This document shows, one piece after another, positions 18,449-26,898 of a stretch of 47,119 nt of DNA. The position numbers and the translations under genes are program-made. Where the stretch lies: assembly GCA_015060065.1 (NCBI GenBank), contig SUZF01000017.1, forward strand, positions 1 to 47,119, given 5' to 3'. The notes under the pieces were generated by a model. The model ran no database searches. It worked only from the letters and a program-made list of their open reading frames with translations, and had not been told where the DNA came from. The DNA comes from Rikenellaceae bacterium (GTDB lineage: Bacteria; Bacteroidota; Bacteroidia; Bacteroidales; Rikenellaceae). Every line of letters starts with the position of its first letter. Position 1 is the first letter of the stretch.

Positions 18449-19663
18449 CTACCTCCCAAAATGATATTTGGCAAACTTAATATACTGTTCCCAGTCGTAG
18501 CTGGTAATATCGTGCTTACCGGTACGAACATGATACGCCACGCTGCCTCCGTGAATCGGGGAATCGGGTGCCGGCATCTTTTTAGCCTCTAATCCCTTTT
18601 TACCGTATAGTTCATAAACAGGCGAAGCATATAGTGCCGAGAGGAACTCGCCCTCCGGATCAGCCCAATCATCGAGCGTAGCACTCGCCACATAGACCGG
18701 ACGCGGAGCGATTAGTGCAATCAATCCCTGCTGATCTACAAAAAGAGCCTCCTCGTTATTGCTATACTTGTTGTAGTTATCGCAGAACCAATGCGGAAAA
18801 GTCTTATTGATTTTAGCCACCGTCTCGCCGTGCTTGCGTATCGAGAGAGCAGCACCGCCACATCCCGAATTGTTCGATATCGCCATAGCAAATCGCGTAT
18901 CCTGCGCAGCCGCCCACAGAGCCGTCTTACCCAGACGCGAGTGACCGATAACTGCCACATGCTTCGAGTCAATGGCACTCTCGGTTTCAAGGTAGTCCAT
19001 TGTACGACTCAAACCCCAAGCCCACGCGCCAATAGCTCCCCACTCATCAACCGCAGGAGCTGTCTGTCCCTGACGATAGAATGAGGGATGGATACCGTTT
19101 TGAAATCCGTCATCGTAATCGGGGTCCACATCGCCACGATAGATTGTAGCCACAGCATAGCCGGCGTCGATAATCATATCGAGCGGCCAACGAGACGTCG
19201 AAGTACCACGCGCACGTTTCGATTTGAGTTGTTTGGCAAGAGGTGCATTAGGCGACACGATAACAAACTCATCGTTCGTGATTTGGTGGTTGCCCATAAA
19301 GTTTACACCCAAGAATGCCGGCACCGGAGTTTTGGCATCTGCCGGCAGGTAGAGTAGAATCAATACCGGGGTCTTCATACCCGCCACATTCATCGCCACC
19401 TGCTTACACACTGCCTTGCCATTCAATGCCGAATCTGTACGCAGCAATTCGTATGTAACCGCCGGTTGATACATAGGCACACGACCATAAACTTCACGCT
19501 CGAAGAAGTTATATATCACGGGGCGGTGTACCATCTCCCACTCTTCAACCGAGGAAAAACACAAAGGTTTAGCCCCATACTTTTTAACCTTGATAGTTGT
19601 CGGTTGCGCCAATGCCATCATCGCACATCCCAACATCAATAGCATTGCAATAGTTCGTTTCAT
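18449..19663 (-). CDS. Secreted CE15-like glucuronoyl esterase
   Basis: Alpha/beta-hydrolase of 404 residues with a signal peptide (about 1-19, ending ALA). The nucleophile motif is GHSRLGK with S242, and it is followed by NNSGCGGAALS, the oxyanion and binding segment typical of carbohydrate esterase family 15. TLDDWADPEGEF and the histidine region near SPIHGGSVAYHVRTGKHD fit the remaining triad. Family members cleave ester bonds between lignin alcohols and glucuronic acid in xylan, but bacterial members are diverse and the natural substrate here is unknown. It is a single gene between two direct repeats that each hold a terminator, which suggests arrival by duplication or insertion. It points away from the AraC gene. 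Confidence 0.87.
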   Translation of the reverse strand: MKRTIAMLLMLGCAMMALAQPTTIKVKKYGAKPLCFSSVEEWEMVHRPVIYNFFEREVYGRVPMYQPAVTYELLRTDSALNGKAVCKQVAMNVAGMKTPVLILLYLPADAKTPVPAFLGVNFMGNHQITNDEFVIVSPNAPLAKQLKSKRARGTSTSRWPLDMIIDAGYAVATIYRGDVDPDYDDGFQNGIHPSFYRQGQTAPAVDEWGAIGAWAWGLSRTMDYLETESAIDSKHVAVIGHSRLGKTALWAAAQDTRFAMAISNNSGCGGAALSIRKHGETVAKINKTFPHWFCDNYNKYSNNEEALFVDQQGLIALIAPRPVYVASATLDDWADPEGEFLSALYASPVYELYGKKGLEAKKMPAPDSPIHGGSVAYHVRTGKHDITSYDWEQYIKFAKYHFGR

Positions 19664-19686
19664 CTCTTTTTAGGTTTTATTATCTG

Positions 19687-19694
19687 CAAATTTA
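19687..19694 (-). promoter_or_regulatory. Candidate -7 box of the CE15-like esterase gene
   Basis: TAAATTTG on the minus strand, 23 bp before the start codon, fits TAnnTTTG. No good TTG partner was found upstream. Confidence 0.4.
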
Positions 19695-19728
19695 CATACT
19701 TTTTTGGATAAGAAGAAACCTACGCATA

Positions 19729-19760
19729 AAAAAAACTCCGACAACATACGCCATCGGAGT
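19729..19760 (-). terminator. Terminator after the RibH-like gene (repeat copy 2)
   Basis: Stem ACTCCGA / TCGGAGT (19735-19741 and 19754-19760), followed on the minus strand by a run of T. It lies 22 bp after the RibH-like stop. Confidence 0.8.
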
Positions 19761-19807
19761 TAGATTCAATCGCCTATTTTGTTAATTCACGCTATCCTTG
19801 CGATTGC
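19729..19807. repeat. 79-bp direct repeat, copy 2 (partner 18332-18410)
   Basis: This copy overlaps the last eight codons and the stop of the RibH-like gene and its terminator, so it is probably the original of the pair. Confidence 0.9.
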
Positions 19808-20204
19808 CGGAGAGAGGCGTATTGCGTTCAACAGGCAGTTCGCCTGCCATATCGTACTGCAACTGCACCATGCGCACCACCGACTCGGCAGCTGCGGCTC
19901 CATACCCGCCACCTATCTCGATTGGCATATTCCACTGAATCTGCAAATCATAGAGCGACTTCTGCATGCAGAGCAACCAATCGGGGCCTGCGTGATTAGC
20001 GATAACCACCACACCATCGACATCGGTATATTCTGCAAAGAAAAGCACGCCCATAACGACTTGCGTATCGTTAGGAACGTGCTTGATTGATATGTTTGAA
20101 GGATTAAGTCCTGCCGCCTTCACAAAGTGATTGACCACGACATCGTCGAGAATCGAATCTCCTGCGATAACTACGCCAATGCGTATCTCCGAAGCGGCAA
20201 GCAT
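19782..20204 (-). CDS. Degenerate lumazine-synthase (RibH)-like protein
   Basis: A 140-residue protein that can be aligned by eye to 6,7-dimethyl-8-ribityllumazine synthase: IRIGVVIAGDS, then VP followed by a hydrophobic helix, VDGVVVIA, a helix with CMQKSLYDLQIQWNMPIEIGG and AAAAESVVRMVQL. The active-site features are missing. The usual S-x-[FW]-N is AGDS, the GAFELP/GSFELT segment is NDTQVV, and the RGxTPHFD loop with the catalytic histidine is NHAGPDWL. The stretch around D-x-A-G-x-K-x-x-N is deleted. It follows the TPR gene by 21 bp, where Bacteroidales commonly have ribH. Enzyme activity is unlikely; it may be a pseudoenzyme or a decaying gene. A functional ribH would have to lie elsewhere. 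Confidence 0.6.
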   Translation of the reverse strand: MLAASEIRIGVVIAGDSILDDVVVNHFVKAAGLNPSNISIKHVPNDTQVVMGVLFFAEYTDVDGVVVIANHAGPDWLLCMQKSLYDLQIQWNMPIEIGGGYGAAAAESVVRMVQLQYDMAGELPVERNTPLSGNRKDSVN

Positions 20205-20225
20205 TACTCCAACTCCTCCAACAAA

Positions 20226-20909
20226 TTACTCTGCGATAAGTTTCTCTGCCTCGCGAGCATCCATCGATGCAGGATAGTCGGCAAGAATCTGCTCGAACAA
20301 CTCAACAGCCTCGGCATTGCGACCGAGTGCTTGGAGTGCCAAGCCCTGCTTGCGCAGGTAGAGCGGAGTGGTGTAGATGTTATCCGAAGCCTTCACAGCC
20401 TTTGCGAAGAACTTTACAGCAGCCTCATAGTCGCCCTTATCGACAGCGATATCGCCCTGCAAGCCAAGGTTCTGTGCATTCACAACCTCTCCGGGCAGAC
20501 CCTTCACAGGCGAGAACTTCGCCAAATACTCGGCAGCCGTATCAAGGTCGCCACTCTTCAAGTAGCATACACCTGCATAGTGCTTTGCGAGGTTTCCTGC
20601 GGGAGTCGAGCCGTACTGGTCGATAACATCGAGGAAGCCGGCACCATTCTCATCGCCATTGAGTGCGAGTTCGTAGTCGGGAGTAGCCTGCTCAAAGCGG
20701 TATTGAGCCTCTGCCATAAGTTCCGAAGCCTTCTCGGCACGCGGTTCAACAACGAGTTTGCGATAGCCATAGACTGCACCTACAACTACGAAGAGAGCCA
20801 CCAGACCCCAAACGATTGCCTTGCTGTGATTTTCGAGGAACGACTCGGTCTTGCTCACTGCCTCACCGATAGCAGCCTCTTGCTGCTTCATTTCATCAAC
20901 TTTTGCCAT
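20226..20909 (-). CDS. Membrane-anchored TPR protein
   Basis: A 227-residue protein with a short cytoplasmic N-terminus, one transmembrane helix (about 30-50, WGLVALFVVVGAVYGY) and a periplasmic or extracytoplasmic part with three to four tetratricopeptide-like helical repeats (YELALNG, GNLAKHYAGVCYLKSGDLDTA, GLQGDIAVDKGDYEAAVKFFAKA, GLALQALGRNAEAVELFEQIL). The start at 20909 (MAKVDEMKQQ) is chosen because the longer frame adds only a Lys-rich leader that overlaps a promoter box. Relatives such as YfgM act near the Sec translocon or in cell-envelope assembly. It is divergent from recF and cotranscribed with the RibH-like gene. Confidence 0.85.
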   Translation of the reverse strand: MAKVDEMKQQEAAIGEAVSKTESFLENHSKAIVWGLVALFVVVGAVYGYRKLVVEPRAEKASELMAEAQYRFEQATPDYELALNGDENGAGFLDVIDQYGSTPAGNLAKHYAGVCYLKSGDLDTAAEYLAKFSPVKGLPGEVVNAQNLGLQGDIAVDKGDYEAAVKFFAKAVKASDNIYTTPLYLRKQGLALQALGRNAEAVELFEQILADYPASMDAREAEKLIAE

Positions 20910-21182
20910 AATTCTATTTAAGTTTTTAATTTGTTTACATAGTTTGAAACGCAAAGATACAATTTTTTACGCAATATAAAATAATTAGACCTCTTTTTTT
21001 TCAAAAGAGAGGGATTGTTTGCACCCAGAAACGTAATAAAGTTCTCATAAACCTAATATATTAAAGATTTGCAGATAGAAACAATATTAATCATCTGCAA
21101 CTTGGCACATTCCATTGAAAAATGTAAATATTGTGTAATATTAGCCAAAAATTAGTACCTTTGGGGTGGAATAGTAGCGATT
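20910..21182. promoter_or_regulatory. Divergent promoter region TPR gene / recF
   Basis: This 273-bp gap holds no gene. On the plus strand TTG at 21131-21133 and TACCTTTG at 21156-21163 (22-bp spacer) form a good recF promoter. On the minus strand TATCTTTG (20952-20959) fits a -7 box for the TPR gene. Between them are a perfect 8-bp inverted repeat TTGCAGAT / ATCTGCAA (21069-21076, 21093-21100) and a hairpin-like CCTCTTTT / AAAAGAGAGG around 20990-21012. Confidence 0.6.
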
Positions 21183-22271
21183 ATGCAGATACGGAAACTT
21201 TCACTTATCAACTTCAAGAACATCGCGCAGGAGGATATCACGCTCGGTGAGGGTATAAACTGCTTCGTAGGCGACAACGGAGCGGGCAAGACAAACTTTG
21301 TCGATGCGCTGCACTTCCTCTCGCTCGGAAAGTCGGCAGTAGGCATGACCGACGGGCAGAGTGTGCGTCACGGGGAGAACTTCTTCGTCGTCGAGGGCGA
21401 CTATCTGACAGATGACGGCAGCCACGAGCAGATTGCCTGCACCTTTGCCAAGGGTACGGGTAAAACCCTGAAACGCAACGGCAAGGCTTACGAGCGCATT
21501 GCCGACCACGTGGGGTTTGCACCGGCAGTAATCGTTGCTCCTGCCGACACGCTGCTTATCAGCGATGCAGCCGAGGAGCGCAGGCGTTACATCAACAGTT
21601 TCCTCTCGCAAATCGACCCCGCATATCTCAAAGCACTCATGCGCTACAATGCCGTGATTGCCGAGCGCAACAAGTTCCTGAAAACATCCTCAAACGAGAC
21701 GATGTTACAGATTTATGATGCGCAACTCATCGCCCATGGTAACCTCATACACGCCAAGCGCACCGAGATAATCGAGCGATTGCAGCCCATCGTAGCCGAC
21801 TATTACCGCGCCCTCTCGCTCGACCGCGAGCAGGTCGAGTTACGCTACCGCTCGGAGTTGAACGAGGCTCCTTTTGCCGAAATCTTGGAACGCTCGCGCC
21901 AGAAAGATATAATCAACGAATTTACGACATCGGGCATTCATCGCGACGACATACTCTTCACAATCGGGGGTATGCCACTGCGCAAGTTCGGCTCGCAGGG
22001 TCAGCAGAAGTCGTTCCTCATAGCACTTAAACTCGCCCAATACGGCATCATCGCCAAGGAGCGAGGCGAGCGACCTATCCTGCTGCTTGATGATGTATGC
22101 GACAAGTTGGACGAGCAGCGCGTGGAGCAACTTGTTCGGGCGGTGTCGGGCGAGGAGTTCGGACAAATCGTCATCACAGACTGCAACGAGCAACGTCTGC
22201 GCTCGCTACTCGACCGCGCAGAGTGCAAATACACTATATTTAACGTCAAAGAGGGAGTTGTCGTGCGATGA
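21183..22271 (+). CDS. recF: DNA replication and repair protein RecF
   Basis: SMC-like ATPase that helps load RecA at gaps through the RecFOR pathway. It has 362 residues, the usual length. It starts with the family signature MQIRKLSLINFKNI. Walker A is GDNGAGKT at 30-37, the signature region is LRKFGSQGQQKSFLIALKLAQ and Walker B is ILLLDD ending at 304. Its TGA overlaps the ATG of the DUF721 gene, so the pair is translationally coupled. dnaA, dnaN and gyrB are not next to it in this window. Confidence 0.97.
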   Translation: MQIRKLSLINFKNIAQEDITLGEGINCFVGDNGAGKTNFVDALHFLSLGKSAVGMTDGQSVRHGENFFVVEGDYLTDDGSHEQIACTFAKGTGKTLKRNGKAYERIADHVGFAPAVIVAPADTLLISDAAEERRRYINSFLSQIDPAYLKALMRYNAVIAERNKFLKTSSNETMLQIYDAQLIAHGNLIHAKRTEIIERLQPIVADYYRALSLDREQVELRYRSELNEAPFAEILERSRQKDIINEFTTSGIHRDDILFTIGGMPLRKFGSQGQQKSFLIALKLAQYGIIAKERGERPILLLDDVCDKLDEQRVEQLVRAVSGEEFGQIVITDCNEQRLRSLLDRAECKYTIFNVKEGVVVR

Positions 22272-22558
22272 GAAGAACCGAGCCAAAGAGCGTGGGCGAC
22301 CTGTTCGATGAACTCTTCAACTCGCCCCACATTGCCGCCAAGATTGCCGAGGGGTGTCTGCCCGACACGTGGCGTGAGGTTGTTGGCGACCGCATTGCCG
22401 ACCAGACTTCGCAGATTCGTCTTGTGAACGGAACGCTCTATGTTCATGTTCAGTCGAGCATCATCCGCTCGGAGTTGATGATGCAACGTGCCGCCCTATG
22501 CCAAGCACTGAACGGACACTCGCGAGTACCAATAGTTCGCAATATTGTAGTCAAATAG
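22268..22558 (+). CDS. DUF721 (DciA-like) protein
   Basis: A 96-residue protein of the DUF721 family. The core reads LPDTWREVVGDRIADQTSQIRLVNGTLYVHVQSSIIRSEL, which has the conserved W-x-x-[IV]-x-G and the beta-strand motif of the family. In many bacteria without DnaC, DciA of this family is the loader or helper of the replicative helicase DnaB; this member is a short form with the core domain only. The start overlaps the recF stop (ATGA), a common arrangement in Bacteroidales. Confidence 0.85.
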   Translation: MRRTEPKSVGDLFDELFNSPHIAAKIAEGCLPDTWREVVGDRIADQTSQIRLVNGTLYVHVQSSIIRSELMMQRAALCQALNGHSRVPIVRNIVVK

Positions 22559-22717
22559 TCACCACATCTGCCATTCGGGCAGTCGTGGATTGTCAATCTT
22601 TCACTTCGGGATGTCACTCTGTCGCCAGCAAGCGACACAATGGCACGTCACAAGGCGTGGCAAGGGTTTTGTTGCTCCAATTCGAAAACCGAAAAAGAGA
22701 AACAAAACCATAATACT
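22559..22717 (+). promoter_or_regulatory. clpB upstream region with TGTCA boxes
   Basis: A 159-bp gap. TGTCA occurs at 22591 and 22612 (21 bp apart), the first within ATTGTCAATC at 22589-22598. A 6-bp inverted repeat TGTCGC / GCGACA follows at 22620-22625 and 22632-22637. The same 10-mer and box spacing appear upstream of dnaK. The region also contains a small hairpin CTGCC/GGCAG at 22568-22582. No clear TAnnTTTG box is seen. Confidence 0.4.
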
Positions 22718-25320
22718 ATGAACATCAATTCACTTACAATCAAGGCGCAAGAGGCTCTGCAAAGTGCATACACTCTTGCTCGCGACAACGGACAGCAGGC
22801 AGTCGAGCCGTTACATCTATTGAGCGTACTCACTGCCGAGGATGACTCGCTTGCATCATTTCTTCTGGGGCGTGTCGGGGTCAATATTCGCACACTGCGA
22901 AGCAACATCCAGAGTGCCATCGCTGCCCTGCCAAAGGTTTCGGGTGGTAATGGCGAGCAGTACTTCGCACCCGACACCTCGAAGGTCATCCAACGAGCCG
23001 TAGATTTTACCAAGAAGTTCAATGACCGCTACGCCTCGGTCGAGCATCTGTTGCTCGCCCTCATTGCCGAGCGCGGCACACCTGCCGACCTGCTGAAAGG
23101 TCAGGGAGCAACCGAGAAGGAACGATAGCGGCAATCCGCGAGTTCCGCAAGGGGGCTACGGTCGATTCACAGACCTCGAATCAGGAGTTCGATGCACTCG
23201 GAAAGTACGCCATCAACCTCAACGACCTCGCCCGCAGCGGCAAACTCGACCCCGTAATCGGGCGCGACGAGGAGATTCGTCGAGTATTGCAGATTCTCTC
23301 GCGTCGCACCAAGAATAACCCCATTTTGGTTGGCGAGGCAGGTGTTGGTAAGACTGCCATAGCCGAGGGTATCGCCCACCGAATCGTGGATGGCGACGTT
23401 CCGGAGAACTTGAAGTCGAAGATAATCTTCTCGCTCGATATGGGTGCGCTCATTGCCGGTGCGAAGTATCAGGGAGAGTTCGAGGAGCGTTTGAAGGCGG
23501 TCGTGAAGGAGGTTGTGGCTGCCGAGGGAGAGATTCTACTCTTTATTGACGAGATTCACACCCTTGTCGGAGCCGGCAAGAGCAGCGGAGCGATGGATGC
23601 GGCAAACATTCTCAAACCCGCCCTTGCGCGTGGCGACCTGCGCACTATCGGAGCCACCACGCTCGACGAGTTTCAGAAGTATTTCGAGCAGGACAAAGCT
23701 CTTGAACGTCGTTTCCAGAAGGTTATGGTCGATGAACCTTCAACCGAGGATTCGGTCTCGATACTGCGAGGATTGAAAGAGCGTTACGAGACTCACCATC
23801 GCGTGCGAATCAAGGACGAGGCCATTATCGCTGCGGTCGAGTTATCGCATCGCTACATAACCTCCCGATTCCTGCCCGATAAGGCTATCGACCTTGTCGA
23901 TGAGGCGGCATCGCGCCTGCGCCTCGAAATGAACTCCGTGCCCGAAGAGATTGACACGCTTGACCGTCGTATCCGGCAACTCGAAATCGAGCGCGAGGCT
24001 ATACGTCGCGAGGATGACAAACCGCGCATCGAGTCGCTCTCGAAGGAGATTGACGACCTGCGCTCGCATGAGTCGGAACTCCGCGCCAAGTGGGAGGGAG
24101 AGCGTGACCTATTGCGTAAGATTCAAGACGACAAGAGCCTTATCGAGCAGTTGAAAGTCGAGGCTCAACAGGCTGAACGTCAAGGCGACTACGGGCGCGT
24201 AGCAGAGATTCGCTACGGCAAGATTGTCGAGGCGGAGAAGCGCATCGAGGCTCTGCAAGAGGAGTTCTCGCTCGCCTCGGCAGAGGGGTCGATGATTAAG
24301 GAGGAGGTCGATGCACAAGATATTGCCGAGGTAGTATCACGCTGGACAGGAATCCCCGTGCAGCGAATGCTTGCCTCCGAGCGCGAGAAATTACTCAACA
24401 TGGAGAGCGAACTTCATCGTCGCGTAGTGGGTCAGCACGAGGCAATCGCAGCCATTTCGGATGCTGTACGTCGCTCGCGTGCAGGGCTGAACGATTCGCG
24501 TCGCCCCATCGGCTCGTTCATCTTCCTCGGCACTACGGGTGTCGGCAAGACCGAATTGGCGAAGGCTCTGGCAGAGTTTCTCTTCAACGACGACAATATG
24601 CTGACACGAATTGACATGTCGGAGTATCAAGAGCGACACAGTGTCTCGCGTCTGGTCGGTGCGCCTCCGGGATATGTAGGCTACGATGAGGGCGGACAAC
24701 TCACCGAAGCGGTACGTCGCAAGCCCTACTCGGTAGTTCTGTTAGACGAAATCGAGAAGGCTCACCCCGACGTCTTCAACATCTTGTTGCAGGTACTTGA
24801 CGATGGCCGTCTGACCGACAATAAGGGTCGCACCGTGGATTTCCGCAACACGATAATCATCATGACCTCGAATATGGGTTCGCACCTCATACAAGAGAAC
24901 TTCTCGGCAGCCTTCAACGGAGAACGACTCGACCCCGAAGTTGTTGAACGCACACGTCGCGACGTTGTCGAGATGCTCAAACAGCAACTCAAACCGGAGT
25001 TCCTGAACCGAATAGATGAGGTGGTGATGTTCGAGCCACTCACTCGCAAGGATATCGAGAAGATTGTCGATATTCAGATGGGTGCAATAACCCGAATGCT
25101 TGCCGAGAACGGCATACACCTCGAATACGATGCGGCAGCGCGCGAGTGGATTGCCTCGGCAGGATACGACCCGATGTTTGGAGCGCGTCCCGTCAAGCGA
25201 GTGGTACAGCGCGAGGTTATCAACCTGCTCTCGAAGGAGATTTTGGCGGGCAACATAGACCGCGGGCATCCGATTCGCATCAGTGCCGACAGCAATGGTC
25301 TTACATTTGACAATAGATAG
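22718..25320 (+). pseudogene. clpB: ClpB disaggregase gene with an apparent single-base frameshift
   Basis: AAA+ chaperone that works with DnaK to rescue aggregated proteins. The frame from 22718 encodes the N-terminal substrate domain (MNINSLTIKAQEALQSAY) and ends early at a TAG at 23126-23128. The next frame continues without a gap as [16 protein letters not shown], and carries AAA1 (Walker A GEAGVGKT), the coiled-coil middle domain, AAA2 (Walker A GTTGVGKT) and a normal C-terminus. Adding one base near 23119 (GAGAAGG) restores a reading frame of about 867 residues, the normal ClpB length. No classic slippery heptamer or stimulatory hairpin was recognised. A sequencing or assembly error is most likely, then a real recent mutation. 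It ends in a terminator. Confidence 0.88.
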
Positions 25321-25342
25321 GGTCGATTCCCACTTTTACAGA

Positions 25343-25380
25343 AAGGGGCTGTCCAACAAGAGATGTTGCGACGGCCCCTT
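25343..25380. terminator. Terminator between clpB and the antiporter gene
   Basis: AAGGGGCTGTC at 25343-25353 pairs with GACGGCCCCTT at 25370-25380 with one G-T pair. It lies between convergent genes and can serve both. Confidence 0.8.
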
Positions 25381-25412
25381 ATTCTTTGTATAACTCTCGC
25401 AGAGATGAATTA

Positions 25413-26597
25413 TTAAGCAACCTCGGCAGGATATGCTTTCAGTGCCAATTTCTTGACCCACAGCACGAATATTCCCGTAAGAAGCAGATTAAGAGCCAAA
25501 GTCAATACCGAGATTATCAAGGCAGGGCCACCAAGATTATAGCCCAAAGCGATAAATATAACTCCTGCGCCCACCTCTCCACGGGTAAACATTCCTATCG
25601 AGAGTGCCAGTCGCTCGACAAGTTTGTGGTCGCGATAGAAGAGCATCGGGAAGAGTTTTCCCAGATTCGAGAGGAACGACACCGCAAGGACATGCAGAGC
25701 AATCTCGCCCCACGACATCATCGGTTGTGTTGCCGTAATCGAATCGCTGGCAGCCGCAGCAACGCCTCCCGACCCGACAAAGAGCGGCATACTCAAACCT
25801 ACCAAGAACATAAATATTATGGATATTGCATCCGCAGCGCGATGTTCGTGTTTGGATTCGCTATGCTTGGTTTTGAGAATCATTCCCCAGACAAAGGCAG
25901 GCAACAGCACCTCGATATGAATACCGCCCTCCTCGCCAAAGAAGTGTTTGGTAACCAGATATACTCCGTGTGTCAGCCCATAGATAATCACGGCATAGAA
26001 GAGGATATAGTACCAACCCTGCGGCATCTCGTAGGTGTCCAACTTCTTCCAGCCAAGCCACAGCAACACAAATACGACAACAATGATAGCGAAGAGTTGC
26101 CAGCGCATTCCTATCATCATTATCTGCAACGGAATCATAAGCAGAATGGTGTCGAGGTCATCAAAGATTGCAAGCACTTGAATCTTGCGATACATCCACG
26201 TCTTACCGAGTTGCAGAGCCGCAAGCATCGTAAATAGTATTCCCGCAGAGGTAGGTGCCGCAAAACGGCTCAACAGAAGATTCTCCTTCCACGCCTCGCC
26301 ACTACCCCACAATTCGGGTGGCAACAATACGAAGACGTAGTAGAGTGCAATGAGCAACCACGGCATCGCTGCCGTAGCCATAGCAATAAAGTAGTCGCCC
26401 ACATACGAGCGCCAACGACTTTTGTCGAGTTCAAACTCTCGCCCGACGTTAATCATAATAAACGACAGACAGATATATAGCATCGTATTGACTGCTGTAC
26501 GGAACGTAGCATAGTTCCCCTCAACAACACCCGGCAGCACTTGCGAGGCTATAAGTCCCAGCATCAGAACGGCTGAAAACGACATCACTTTCTTCAT
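25413..26597 (-). CDS. Cation/proton antiporter, CPA family
   Basis: Inner-membrane monovalent cation:H+ antiporter of 394 residues with about 11-12 hydrophobic helices. Visible elements are an N-terminal helix MKKVMSFSAVLMLGLIAS, the acidic helix AIFDDLDTILLMIPLQ with the Asp pair expected of Na+/H+ exchangers, and SIGMFTRGEVGAGVIFIALGYN near the end, which is typical of the CPA1/CPA2 (Na_H_Exchanger) fold. Cation choice (Na+ or K+) cannot be read from sequence. The start at 26597 is chosen because the 38 extra upstream residues are hydrophilic leader sequence that overlaps the promoter. It is a single-gene unit. Confidence 0.87.
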   Translation of the reverse strand: MKKVMSFSAVLMLGLIASQVLPGVVEGNYATFRTAVNTMLYICLSFIMINVGREFELDKSRWRSYVGDYFIAMATAAMPWLLIALYYVFVLLPPELWGSGEAWKENLLLSRFAAPTSAGILFTMLAALQLGKTWMYRKIQVLAIFDDLDTILLMIPLQIMMIGMRWQLFAIIVVVFVLLWLGWKKLDTYEMPQGWYYILFYAVIIYGLTHGVYLVTKHFFGEEGGIHIEVLLPAFVWGMILKTKHSESKHEHRAADAISIIFMFLVGLSMPLFVGSGGVAAAASDSITATQPMMSWGEIALHVLAVSFLSNLGKLFPMLFYRDHKLVERLALSIGMFTRGEVGAGVIFIALGYNLGGPALIISVLTLALNLLLTGIFVLWVKKLALKAYPAEVA

Positions 26598-26898
26598 CGG
26601 CAATCTCTTTTTACAATGTAAAGAACCTACCCAATCGGGCGGTTCGTGGGTCACACGACCCGAATCGTCCTTATTGACGGTATAAAGATAGTAAAAATCC
26701 CATATATACAACTATTTGTGGTGGCGCAATACCACTTTTTTATATCACACCTGCCAAAACAGCAATAAAAGGCTCTATTTCACGTTTTTTTGCACGATGA
26801 ATGTTGGTCAATGATAAATATTTGTCGCAACATCTCGCTTTTTTTTCGCGGTTTTAGTATCTTTGCAAAGATTTTGTATCCGAACAGTGGTTAAAAGT
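26598..26898. promoter_or_regulatory. Divergent promoter region antiporter / FISUMP lipoprotein
   Basis: A 301-bp gap without a gene. On the minus strand TTG (26709-26711), 18 bp and TATCTTTA (26683-26690) form a likely antiporter promoter. Its transcript would begin with a hairpin-forming stretch (26637-26670, core GGGTC-ACAC-GACCC). On the plus strand TATCTTTG at 26858-26865 is a perfect -7 box 33 bp before the lipoprotein start, but with no clear TTG partner. Confidence 0.55.

Noticed and set aside
23104..23130. Programmed -1 frameshifting as the explanation of the split clpB
   Set aside because: No X-XXY-YYZ heptamer, no stimulatory stem and no known precedent in clpB; a missing base is simpler.
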